Of a stretch of 64,000 nt of DNA, positions 23,670-33,541 are shown one piece after another. Each line of letters opens with the position of its first letter. The first letter of the stretch is position 1. Below the pieces are notes generated by a model. It was not told the origin of the DNA and made no database searches. It saw only the letters and a program-made list of their open reading frames with translations. The position numbers and the translations under genes are program-made. Source of the DNA: Marsupella aquatica (taxonomy: Eukaryota; Marchantiophyta); the NCBI GenBank assembly GCA_973895155.1, contig OZ316891.1, forward strand, positions 23,560,001 through 23,624,000. Direction: 5' to 3'.

Positions 23670-23815
23670 GAAAGGTGCGGACATTGTCGATAAATGTGCG
23701 GACATTGTCAATCTGGTTGCAGACTTTAGGGAAGGTGCGAACGTTGTCGAGCTGGGTGCGGACGTTAAGGTGCAGATGTTGTCGACCTGCGTGTGGACAT
23801 TGTCAAGCTAGGTGC
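23670..23815. repeat. Minisatellite, GTGCGGACATTGTCGA-type units
   Basis: Imperfect units of about 25-30 bp around GGTGCGGACRTTGTC lie between the methyltransferase-like gene and the small gene, the same relative place as the unrelated minisatellite at 17287-17680. Confidence 0.75.
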
Positions 23816-23839
23816 GACCACATGGAGAGGAGGGAACCA

Positions 23840-24292
23840 ATGTTGTTGGACGAGATGCTTGCCTTCTTCAGTGCTTCCCGAGTTCGACCGGTGGAGAGCC
23901 ACTTCAGCTCCTTCGAATCAGTTTGTGTCGACATTGAGACCGAGACATCAACTTTTCAGAACTGTAATTCTCTTCCTTACGACGAGGCAATTAGTCTTGG
24001 GGAGAGAAATATTCCGTGGACTGGTGACCGACAGACTCCACGCAAATTTGACGATCGGTTCTCGTTTCATCAAGTCGTTCCTGCTGATGGTCAGCAGCCC
24101 ATTGAACGTCGTGTGCAAGAGCAATTGGGGCGCGTTGACTTCCTTGATGCAAATTTTGTGGGCCCTGGCCAAGCTCATGGTGAGCATTGAGTTCCCTCTT
24201 CCAATTATATTCGGCTCAGGGGTTTAGGATTCAAGAAAAACTACAAGCGGGCGAGGGCGGGAGTCGATGATGACTGTCAATCACAGAGCTAA
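23840..24292 (+). pseudogene. Small acidic protein, copy 2
   Basis: This is the homologue of 17849-18289. The frame runs from an ATG at 23840 (or the Met codon at 23855) to TAA at 24290-24292 and is interrupted by one TGA at 24188-24190, where copy 1 has CGA for Arg. That is a typical CpG transition. The conserved blocks SHFSSFES, LPYDEAIS, RRVQE and RLRGLGFKK are retained, as is the DDDC end. Confidence 0.75.
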
Positions 24293-24653
24293 AGGTGTTC
24301 CAATTGCAGTCGCTTAGGTTATTTTGGAGTTCAACCCTACAGCGATTAGGTTCCTAGGTAGCTATATTTAAGCTAGCGCCAAGCGCTGCTAAAGCTGGAT
24401 GCTTTCTATATCCGTTTTTCAGTACTGAATGTTTTGTTAGGATTTGGTAATCTGGGTAATATGTTTTTGCTCATTTTTATAGGAAATGCTTTTTGGATCG
24501 ACCCATTTTCCTCTCCATGGCGTTACACATGGAAGGGCGGGATTTGTAGTTTTAAGCTAGTGTTGGGCGCTACTTATACTCATTGCTTTCCGTCGCCCAT
24601 GTAATCTCGGTGATATTTTTTCAACCATTTTTGAAGTAAATGAATTTGTGATT

Positions 24654-24739
24654 GGCTCAATCTCCAATGTATGGTTTTCGTACATTGGAGATTGAGCCAT
24701 CGAGAGGAAAACCATACATTCCTCCAATGTATGGTTTTC
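24654..24739. repeat. Two adjacent perfect hairpins
   Basis: Arms 24654-24671 and 24681-24698 are an exact 18-bp inverted repeat with a 9-nt loop. Arms 24707-24720 and 24726-24739 are an exact 14-bp inverted repeat with a 5-nt loop. Both share the unit CTCCAATGTATGGTTTTC, which occurs again at about 24742-24758. Confidence 0.9.
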
Positions 24740-25084
24740 AATCTCCAATGTATGGTTTAAACTAGCAATGAGATTCGGATTTTGTTGTTGTATGACCCTG
24801 CCTCTTTTGATTTGAATTGCCTCGTTTTCAGCCGCTCATTGTCTTCTCGATTGAGGTTACGTAGATTTTTGTTGAATTTTTCCTTCTTCTATGAAACCCT
24901 ACCAGCTTTCCATTCGCTTCATTGATACCAGCGCTAGGCGCTGGTAATCATCGCAAATTTGGGTCGGACTACCCAACGGGATATTTCGTCCGGAATGAGA
25001 CTGTTTTAATGAAAATGACTCAAATGGGCTTTAATTTTGATTGTTTGGAATCCTTTTTTTGGTCTGATTTTTTTGGTTTTTACC

Positions 25085-25169
25085 TCCAATTCTCCTGGTA
25101 ACAGTAACTGTTTCCTATTACTATTTCCTGTTACTGTTTCCTGGTTCCTGTCTTTTGTAAATACCCCCC
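25085..25169 (-). repeat. Right terminal inverted repeat of the second DNA transposon
   Basis: Inward from 25169 this reads GGGGGGTATTTACAAAAG, then ACAG-type repeats and CTGGTAACAG at about 25098. It aligns with the right end at 18890-18999. The next three bases are TAC, and no left partner is available to test a target duplication. Confidence 0.8.
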
Positions 25170-26046
25170 TACAAGTCGCACAGTTCCTCTCCTCAGCCAA
25201 GGCCAGCAACAAATTCTTTGGCAATTTCCGCTCTTTGCAGGACATCAGCAAAATTGAACTGAATTGAAGGCCTCTGGGTGACAACAGTTCAATCCACAAC
25301 CACGACAATAGCAGCAGTAATCCGGGTCCAAAGTCTGGTCAGGCACGCATCCCTCCTATCTTATCCACATTCACCAACACCACCTGCTTTCACAGTTCGC
25401 ATTCTCTCGACCTCTTTCAGTTCATTTCATTTTTCTCCCTTCCTTTGCGCGAGCACATACTGCCCTTTTTGTTCAACAATTTCCTCTCTTTCCCTCTATT
25501 CCATCGTCGAACCTCATCACCCACTCCCTCCACTATAACAATCACCTCTGTTACTTCCATAGCAGTCACGACCAAATGAGTAACGACCACTGATGCCTCC
25601 GCCACTCAAAAAAATAAAATAAAATAATCTCAAGACCTCCACACTACAACAACATTTCCTTTCAGCTGAATCTCCCCCTTTTTCCTCTAAACTTCTGAGC
25701 GCATAGATCATCCTTTGAAAGCTTTTCGCCCTATTCCTCCCGTCCTCCTTATCCCCTCTTTACTTGATCACTTTTCAACTGCCTCCATTTTGCCCTTTGC
25801 CTTCCTCTTCTCGTTTCCTCATTCCTCTCAACTCTTTCCCAAGAATCCCTCTAACGCCCTCCGCGCCTCCAACTGCCATCTCCAACATGTCCTTATGAAT
25901 TCAAATACTCCCCAGGCCGCCACATTCCTCTTTGTTTCTTTCTTTCACAAACAGAGAACTAAATCATTCCGAGCCGGACAAAAGCAAGTCGACTAGATCT
26001 AGCACACTCCACTTCAATTGTCAAACATTTTTCCCGACAACACCGG
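25170..26046. other. Unassigned sequence
   Basis: This pyrimidine-rich stretch has several short open frames and no recognisable domain, repeat or RNA gene. A link to the joint with the inverted F1 LTR lies at about 26047. Confidence 0.6.
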
Positions 26047-27074
26047 GGAGTGAGATAGAAATCCTTCCCATACACCCTTGTGGAATTGGTCTTGGGTTCC
26101 CATGATCCCACAAATTCTAATAAGTCTGAGTCCAGCACCTCCGGCTTCAGCCATGGTAATCTTACAAAGGTTTCCAAGCCGGATCCAGCCATGAAGCCCT
26201 AGTACTTCTTGGTCTGCATGGCCGTAAACCATGCATCCTCCTCCCGTGCAAAATGTAATTGCACTTCCTCTGGTAGGGTTGCCGCCCAGCCTTTCCAGGT
26301 GTCATCCTTTGTTGGAATGGCATTGATAGGATCGGCCTCCTCCTCTTCGGCTTCTCCCTGCATCTTGTTCTGATGCTCTGCTGGCTTCCTTGGTGCTGCC
26401 AACCTTGTTCTTTTTGCCGGGGTGGTCTCTTCGTTGTTGTTTCCTTTCCTCTTCATCTTGGCTATCGTGGATGTTTCTCCTAGCATAGTTGCCTTTGTCC
26501 ACCCCTCTGTGCTACCCTTCAACTCCTAGTGCGCGTCATTGCAGCGGTTGATGGCTTCCCGAATGCCAACGATTTTGTCTTTGCAAAATAGAAGGTCATC
26601 AAGCTGATTGGCAGTAGGAGTCCACAAGAACTTGGTCTTGATGAGTTCTCCTCCTAAGAAGGCAGACTTTTGTAGCTCCCACAATCGAGCGAGCTCCTGC
26701 TGTTCTTGAGCTGCTCTCTCTGATTCTTCGTCCTCGTAAGTCTTAATGTACTCAGTTGCCTGTTTGAACAGGCATCCCCAAAAATGTGCCGCTTGATTGA
26801 CGTTGCTCATACCCTCGACTCAATCGTTGGTATCTGCTCCCACACCGAGTGCTTGCCTAAGCAACTGAAAGTAGTTGGCCTTCCGTAGTCGTCTGCCCAG
26901 TTTGTGCTTGCCAATGAGCCACCATTCCTCGCGAGCAGTCCTTACCCCTCTCCTCCTCTGGTCTTTCCTCCCATTGGTTACCCCTAGCCGCCGATGCTTA
27001 GCGCGCCCTAACCCTAATCGTGTTCTCTCCCCCGGCGTCCTTACCTCCGGCCACGGCCCGGGTTCCATAGTCAC
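26047..27074 (-). pseudogene. F1 LTR-encoded protein, N-terminal part, copy B (inverted)
   Basis: It starts with the same MEPGP-type start and basic N-terminus as the other F1 copies. In-frame stops occur around 26820, 26524 and 26198-26200. It ends just after the YGKDFYLTP motif where the inverted segment is cut. Domain content otherwise as in the copy at 33542. Confidence 0.75.
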
Positions 27075-27183
27075 CCTTAATTGTTTATATTTTCCTTGTT
27101 TTTGTTACTATACTAATGTGTTTATAGGGTACACCTCTGTTTCCCCACTTAACTGGCCTAGTGATTCCTGGCTAGGCATCACA

Positions 27184-28663
27184 GGCGGCTTGCCAAAAAA
27201 AGAAGCAACCCTCTTGCCACCGTAGAAGAAATCCGCAAGGTGGCTTGGGAATAGAGGCCGAGGTGGTTGATGCCGATGACTTCTACTTACTCCACCTATG
27301 CTAAAGATAGAGCCATGGAGTATGGGGAGATGTGTGGGGACCTGGCGCTCAGCACCTTTGGGGAGGAGTTGGAGCAGGGACCTTTTTTCCAGAGGGAGAT
27401 GTTGGAGAAGCACTGATTAGAAGAAGCGATGGCTTTGGAGAGAAGCAAGAAGGACGAGGTCATCCGGCGGCTTAGGGAGATGGAAGCCAAAGTGGAAGAC
27501 TTGCAAGCAGCCAAGAAAGCCCAAGATGAGCTGTGGATTAAGCGACATGAGCTAAACATCATGCAAGGACAATTGGATGCCGATCAGTGTGGCAATCAGA
27601 TTATCAAAGATAAACTGACTCGGACCCAAGGAGAGTTGGTCGGCGCGGTCAAGGACATAGAAAAGTGGAAGCAGGAGCTGAGGGACGTAGAGGAGGCCCA
27701 CATAACCGCCAACAACCGGGCCATGGCGGAGACTCAAAGAAAGGAGAGGGCGTTGAAAGGAGAGCTCAAGGATATCCGCGGAGCCCTTGAGCAGAAGGAG
27801 GCCGAATTAGGAAAATCCTATCAAGGGATTATTGCGCTGCAGCAGGAGCTTGCGTCCCTGACGGCCAGCTTCAAGGCCGACTTGCATGAGAAGGACAACC
27901 AGCTCGACCAGACTTATGCCAAGATGAATAAGATGGAGTCTGAGGTTGTAGCGGAGCTTGACAAGGAGCTAAGAGCAACCTAGGAGGAGAGGGCTACCTT
28001 AAAATTGGAATTGGAGAAAGCCAGAAAGGAGCTGCAGGAGGGACAGAAGGACCTAGAGGAAGCCCAGGAGGAGTTGGAGGAAACCACCAGGAAAATGGAG
28101 AACTTACAGCGGTGGGCCGACAACCAAATGGAGCGACTAAAGAAACAGGCCGTAGTATTTAAATGCTTAGCTTCATCTGGTCCAACTCCAATTGTGGGAA
28201 CTCTGTTACCAAGAGGGGTACTGGCCGAAGGACAAGCCGAGACACACGCCCCAGTGCCGGAGGTAGGTAGCAAGAGGAAGGGGCCAGCTACCAAAACAGG
28301 GAAGAAGAAGAAGCAAAAACCTTATGGGTCTGGGAGTTATACGGCTTACCAAGCCGTTGTGACCCAGGAGGTCAACCCGGCACCAACCTCCGGCATGGTC
28401 ACGGCAATAGATCCACCTGTTGAAGAAGGTGGGGATGGCAAGGCCAAGGCCGGGACAGCTATCGATGAAGCCGAGGTACCGGATCCTCCACTAGAACATG
28501 ACGGGGGGGCCAAAGCCGTATTGAAGGCCGTGACCGATGCTGAGGCCAAATCCAAAGGTGGACTCGGTCTGGGGTAGGTAATCTATCAGAGGATGGACCG
28601 ACGGCAGTGGCTGCGGGGGAAGCGTTGGCAGCGTCTATTAAGGATCCGCCACCGGTGTCGTGA
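27184..28663 (+). pseudogene. F1 LTR-encoded protein, C-terminal part, copy B
   Basis: This covers the region upstream of the coiled coil, the coiled coil (27429-28140), a Lys-rich patch GKKKKQKP at about 28305 and the acidic tail, ending at a TGA at 28661-28663 equivalent to the normal stop. It carries a stop at 27981-27983 and a shortened tail frame (stop at 28575-28577). It has its own sequence variants and is the most divergent F1 copy. Confidence 0.75.
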
Positions 28664-29564
28664 CGGTGCAAGGGCATCGTTCCTTTAAGGAAGGGCAGAC
28701 GTGGAGGTAGGAGGCGTGAGTGGGCAGGGCGGGCTCAGATCTCCAAGTTTAGGATTAGGATCAAGACCAGGAGACTGCCCTGACACTTAGATTAGTGGGA
28801 TGGCGGATCCACTGGTAGGAGCGACACTTGTGCTCCTGCCTCGCTGTACAGTTAGGTAGATTATAGGTAGGATAGATTAAGCTTACGCAACGAAGTTCTG
28901 GACAAATCCGTTGCCAGGATAAATACCTGGGCAGCGGGGAGTCCAGGGCCTCTTCTTTAACAAGTTTTTAGTTGCACCAATAGGGCTGGGATCAAGTAGT
29001 AAGAGAAGCTCTCGGTTAGTTATACAGTGACCCTTGTGTATATTCATGTTTCCTCATGCCTAAGAACTGAATAGAGTTAGCCTCACGGCTTAGTTCGCAG
29101 AGCTTTGTATGAGATGTACTGTTTGTATGGCAAGTGCATGGTATAACTCAGTCAGAAGGAGTCATTTTGCTATTTGTGTATCGCATTAACTTGTGTGAAG
29201 AGTGCCCACATCAATGAAGGGAAGTAGCAAGGGAGTGAGAGTTGGATGTGTCGAGCTAAGAGAGGTCTTAGCGGCTTAACCAAACCAATTGGAAATCATT
29301 CCGGCGGCGGAATCCAAACATACCTAATGGAAGACCAGGAGAGGAATACAAGGGAAGGCCTAGAATAGGCCGGCTAAGTATCTCATGACCCAATGAAGGA
29401 TCTGTCCAGTATATGTGTGTAAAATGTTAATAGTAGTAGAAGGAGAGTTCGCAGCGTCCCATGCCGCTAAGCCGCGGAAATGGCCTCGCCGAGGACAAAA
29501 CCTGCGGGAATCGGCTTGAGCAAGGGGGTTTTCTTGGGTTTGGGGAGCCATGGGACACACCACA
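27184..29564 (+). repeat. F1 LTR, copy B, 5'-truncated
   Basis: It ends CACACCACA at 29564, directly followed by the putative primer-binding site, so it is a 5' LTR by position. The conserved hairpin is at 29299-29312. Confidence 0.85.
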
Positions 29565-29567
29565 TTT

Positions 29568-29586
29568 TTGGCGCTAGATGGAGGGG
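29568..29586 (+). other. Putative primer-binding site, F1 copy B
   Basis: TGGCGCTAGATGGAGG starts a few bases after the LTR end, where LTR elements pair with a tRNA 3' end. The same sequence follows the LTR at 38103. The tRNA partner was not determined. Confidence 0.6.
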
Positions 29587-29633
29587 GCATTTCTTAAGCC
29601 GTGAGATATGAAGTTAGGAAGGAAGCGTGGGTA

Positions 29634-31367
29634 ATGACTGAACCTACACCGAGAGAGGAAAGAGCGATTCAACGGGAGAGAGCTCGTCTGCAGCAGCTCG
29701 CCGGGTGGCATGATACACAGCGACTGAGAGGGGCAGAAAGAGCTAGTAGCTCCGTAATTGAAAGTGGCATCAAAGAAGACATACCAAAAGAAGGGTTGGT
29801 AAGGAGAAGTGAGTCTCCGACCGACATGGGGGAACCAGAGGCACGGCCAGATGAGAGGCCAGGGACCAGACTGAGCCAACGGTCGCATATTCATTACAAG
29901 GCCTTTCATGGAAGAGGAGATGAGGATCCGGACAAATGGTTGGATGACTTTGAAGGAACCGCTGCAGCAAATGGAGAATCGGCCATCAAGATGCAAATTC
30001 TTCCCGACCTGTTCAAGGGTGAGGCTAGGCCTTGGTACAGAGCATTGGGCGTGGAAGATCAAGCCATCTGGAATACTTTCAGATCACTATTTGTCAAGGA
30101 GTTTCGACCCATTGGAACTTCAGAGTTAGCAGTGCTCAAGTTGGGATGACTTCGGTTCAAGGAGAACAAATCTTTCAGGAAGTTCCTGCAACGCTTCCAA
30201 AAGCTGGTAAGACGTACCAAGACCAATGCATCTGAAGGTATGCAACTTCAATGGTTAGTGAATGCTTTGCCACAGAAGATGAGTTTTGCAATTAGGAAGG
30301 AGAATCCAGAGACTTTAGTCGAGGCAATTAGAGATATTCAATTATACATTAATGCAGATATCACAAGCCGAAAGAAACAGCTTAAGTCTGAGAGTTCCTC
30401 ATCGGAGGAAGGATCAACCCATAAGAAAAATGATAAGAAAAAGAAACATTCTAAGAAGTCAAGAAGTGATAACTCAAGCTCGGATAGTGGAGGTAGCAAG
30501 AGTGAGTCATCTTCTAGTTCTGAAGAAGAAAAAACTAGGAAAAGGAAGCGCAGAAGGAGGGGAAAGATGAAAGTCAAGATAGAGGCTAAAACACCAGATA
30601 ACATCATAGCCCTTACCGAGCAGCTTAAGGCTATAATAGCAGAGGTAAAACCAAAGAAGAAGGTAGTACAGGAGGATAGCTCTGTATGGTGTGCCTTATG
30701 TTATAAAACCGGACACCATAAAGATGCGTGTCCTAAACTTAATACTAGTCATGTTCGGCATGTGGCTGAGGTCAGACCATGTCAGGGAGAAGTAGAGTAC
30801 TTTTTAGGGGATGCCGCTGATAGTGTTTTTGGCATCAGTGAGACTAGAGCACAAGACCTATCCAACAGACCTCCTAGGCCGAATGTGCAAAGATTTGCGG
30901 CATGCTATAATTGTGGTCAACCTGGTCATTTTGCTAGAGAATGCCCGAATGCACGCAAACAAGGTGATGGGCAACCAGCTCAGCTATGTATGGGATGCCG
31001 ACAGGGGGGCCACCTGCTAGGACAATGTCCTACGTGGCTGGCAGGCCTGGCCGCAAATCATAAGCTCTTGCCAGTCAAGGTCTTGCCACCAGGTACTACC
31101 CCCAGAGGAGCTCAAATCAACCACATCAAACTTGGATGGCAAACGGATGCCGAGGCAGAGTTTGGACCATCTGATGATGAGGCCGAGGCCCTATCAACCT
31201 TCTCAGAGGAGGATTTGGATCATGATTGCTACCGGGTCTCTACTCGATCTACCAGAAGGAAGGAAAGGTGGGATGGGCTGGCCAAAAATAAAGGGAAGGA
31301 TAAGGAAGAAAGAATTGACTCTTCGTCAACATCAACAGAAGGGGAAGGAAAGGCGCCGGCAACATAG
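29634..31367 (+). pseudogene. gag: Gypsy gag, copy B
   Basis: The likely start is the ATG at 29634, in frame to TAG at 31365-31367 except for one TGA at 30147-30149 (copy C has CAA). The capsid-like region shows KAFHGRGDEDPD, FKGEARPWYRAL and FRKFLQRFQKL. A Ser/Lys-rich low-complexity linker (about 30390-30570) and three CCHC knuckles follow: CALCYKTGHHKDAC, CYNCGQPGHFAREC and CMGCRQGGHLLGQC. A segment of about 27 residues between LSNRP and RPNVQ, present in copy C, is deleted between short CCT repeats. Gag packages element RNA. Confidence 0.85.
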
Positions 31368-31541
31368 GTAAGCCATGAGCCCACCAATGAGCCCAATCCT
31401 TCACAGGATAGCGACTTCAATCGAGATCACCCTAAGTTGTTCTACCCCTCTATTACGGCTAGTGTTAAGAAACAATTGCGAGAATTAGAAACCCTGGAGA
31501 ATACCAAAGCCATAGCCAAGGATGTGAAACGAGCAAAAGCC

Positions 31542-32040
31542 TAATAAAAAAGATGCCGCTGACTCCACTGGCCGGCGCGGTGCCTGCTCACACCCTTTGC
31601 TAACCACCCCTTACGTGCGTGCTATGAATGGACCAGGGTTTGTCCCCTTGTCGGGGCGAGACCTCGAGCCGCCTTGATCAGAGGTGGGCCCAGGTCGTCC
31701 CCGTTGGAGGACAAGCAGGGTAATGCGGTCCTGTAAGGCCTTGTTGTCCCGCACCGCCTCCTTTGTCTCATTTGTAGCTTCATCGGCCTCTGTCTGGAGC
31801 CGTGCTACCTCCAAGTTGAGCTGGTTAATGGAGTCGCGATGGGTCTGATCCTGCGCCAACAATTTATCCCATTCGGAGGAAAGACTAGCCACCTGGTGAG
31901 CCGCTTGTAAGAATTGGTTGTTGAGGTCGATCAGACTGGTAACCCAAGCCGAGGATTCCGAGCGCAACTGAAGCATGGTGTCATCCAGCTTTTTGAGATC
32001 CGTTTGTGCCTCGCTCAACTCCTGGGTTAGTTTGTCAGGC
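31542..32040 (-). mobile_element. F2 LTR fragment, duplicate of 32830-33330
   Basis: The sequence from AAGATGCCGCTGACTCC onward matches 32838-33330, including the end of a coiled-coil frame (minus 32018 to 31611, MLQLRSES, NNQFLQAA, LNLEVARLQTEADEA). The two segments are in tandem, same orientation, separated by the F2 LTR tail. The frame is the C-terminal coiled coil of an F2 LTR-encoded protein. Confidence 0.7.
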
Positions 32041-33426
32041 TAAGGCAATATACTTACTGGTATAACACTTATGCAACTCGTACTAATCATAGGTATATTT
32101 GTTTTCCACCGCTGGAATATTCCCACAATTAGTGACTCGGACTAACTCCCGGCTTGGGGCTTTCAAGCCATCGACGCGACAATACCTTGTGACATGCAAT
32201 GGGTGGCAATCCCTACCATTAGTCCACACCCGGTACGTCCCTTAAAATGGCGCCTTTGCCCAGACAAAGCATACACACAACACTAGTTACTCGCGAAAAC
32301 ATTAGAGGGAAAAGACTACATTTACTCAGCGAAGAATCAGTTTACATAGTTGACTTGACTTCTAAGGGGGTCAGCGGGCCCAACGGCAATCGATGCCCAG
32401 TCTCTACGAGGCCCTGCCCCGCACTTGCCCAACAAGCTCAACTTTGGCTCTCACTCCTTGGTGCACTCTAACCCTGCTCAAGCCGGGACTCCCCATGCCT
32501 CGCCTTTCCTTACGCTGAAATAACTAAGCCTTTTCCCCCTTCCACAGCGGAAGGGGAAGCCTAAATACTACATTTGCGGAAAGGAACCGGAAGATACTAC
32601 CTCCCGGGGTAATGCCTACTGGCTAACTAACTTCTAACTAACCAACCGCACTCCTCTGACCGATTGACCGTCGGCGGCAAGGGCGCTGACCGGGGTGGCA
32701 GCAGCTAATCTACTGACCAAAATCTAGTCCGTTGATGGACCCAATCCTACGTTGGCTAATCCTAACTGATCCTGTCTTAATCCTTCCTACTGCGCCGCTA
32801 ATCGACGCCTAATGACAGCTATTCTGTCGTTAAGCCTAATCAAAAAGATGTCGTTGACTCCACTGCGCCGCGCGGTGCCTGCTCACACCCTTTGCTAACC
32901 ACCCCTTACATGCATGTTGTGGTTGGACCAGGGTTTGTCTCCCTGTCGGGGCGAGACCTCAAGCCGCCTTGATCAGAGGTGGGCCCAAGTCTTCCCCGCT
33001 AGAGGACGAGTAGGGTAATGTGGTCTTGTAAGGCCTTGTTGTCCCGCACCGCCTCCTCTGCCTTGTTTGTAGCTTCATCGGCCTCCGTCTGGAGCCATGC
33101 TACCTCCAGGTTGAGCTGGTTAATGGAGTCATGATGGGTCTGGTCCTGCGCCAGCAATTTATCCCGTTTGGCAAAAAGACTAGCCACCTGTTGAGCCGCT
33201 TGTAAGAATTGGTTGTTGAGGTCGGTCAGACTGGTAACCCGAGCCGAGGATTCCGAGCGCAACTGAAGCATGGTGTCGTCTAGCTTCTTGAGATCCGTTT
33301 ATGCCTCGCTCAACTCCTGGGTTAGTCCGTCCCACTGCTCGACGGTGCGGGCTAACTCTTCACAGCGGGTAGTGGCCTCCTCCTCGAGGTGTTCTACCAG
33401 CATTTGGAGGCGCCCGATCTCATTCC
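32041..33426 (-). mobile_element. F2 gypsy LTR, 3' part (coiled-coil end and non-coding tail)
   Basis: On the minus strand this continues from 44274 once the F1 insertion is removed. The coiled-coil frame (ATTRCEELARTVEQWDGLTQ to the stop at 32999, with one stop in between) is followed by about 0.8 kb of tail. The tail holds the conserved hairpin at 32104-32117. It is cut at 32041, before the LTR end is reached. The unoccupied relative of the DNA-transposon target site is at about 32376-32387. Confidence 0.75.
32104..32117 (-). other. Conserved LTR hairpin, F2 version with paired base change
   Basis: On the minus strand this reads TTCCAGCGGTGGAA, then AACAAATATACCTA. Compared with F1 and F3, stem G is A and its partner C is T, so pairing is kept. 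Confidence 0.75.
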
Positions 33427-33541
33427 TGTGATGCCTAGACAGGAATCACTCGGCCGGTTAAGTGGGTAAAGCAGGAAGGCACCCTAGGAACACCTTAGTA
33501 TAGTGACAAAACAAGGAAAATATAAACAATTAGGGGCAACC

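Larger units (their letters stand above)
8111..24942. repeat. AGCGCCNGGCGCT palindrome family, 24 sites in the two related transposons
   Basis: Sites start at 8111, 9799, 9933, 12255, 12318, 12453, 12601, 12663, 13745, 15174, 15268, 17063, 17169, 18323, 18425, 18548, 21285, 21401, 23258, 23342, 23414, 24375, 24559 and 24930. Each is 13 bp; about ten are exact and the rest carry one to three mainly transition changes at CpG. All lie in introns, intergenic DNA or UTR-like DNA, never in a coding exon I can define. I found none elsewhere in the 64 kb. The family is thus tied to this transposon type and was maintained in both diverged copies. Confidence 0.85.
20660..25169. mobile_element. Second, 5'-truncated ParB/methyltransferase-type DNA transposon
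   Basis: This relative of the 7514-18999 element is in the same orientation. It begins in the middle of exon 2 of the methyltransferase-like gene and ends in the same terminal sequence (ATACCCCCC at 25161-25169). Its transposase and left end are missing, apparently removed where the CACTA segment joins. Proteins look about 75-80 percent identical to copy 1 by eye, so this is another subfamily and not a recent duplicate. It carries eight of the palindromes. Confidence 0.8.
26047..31541 (+). mobile_element. Rearranged F1 gypsy copy B: inverted LTR head, LTR tail, gag
   Basis: From 27183 leftward (minus strand) the F1 LTR reads from its exact first base to about the equivalent of 34553 in copy C, where it is cut. 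From 27184 rightward (plus strand) the F1 LTR resumes at the equivalent of about 35665 and runs to its end at 29564, then primer-binding site and gag. The LTR terminus is thus joined to an internal LTR site in inverted orientation. The right side is cut within gag-pol at about 31541 by F2 sequence, with an AGCCTAAT microhomology. Confidence 0.8.

Noticed and set aside
33521-33526. TATAAA as promoter of the F1 LTR gene
   Set aside because: It is only 16 bp before the ATG, so a start site 25-30 bp downstream would fall after it. It is kept in all copies but its role is unclear.
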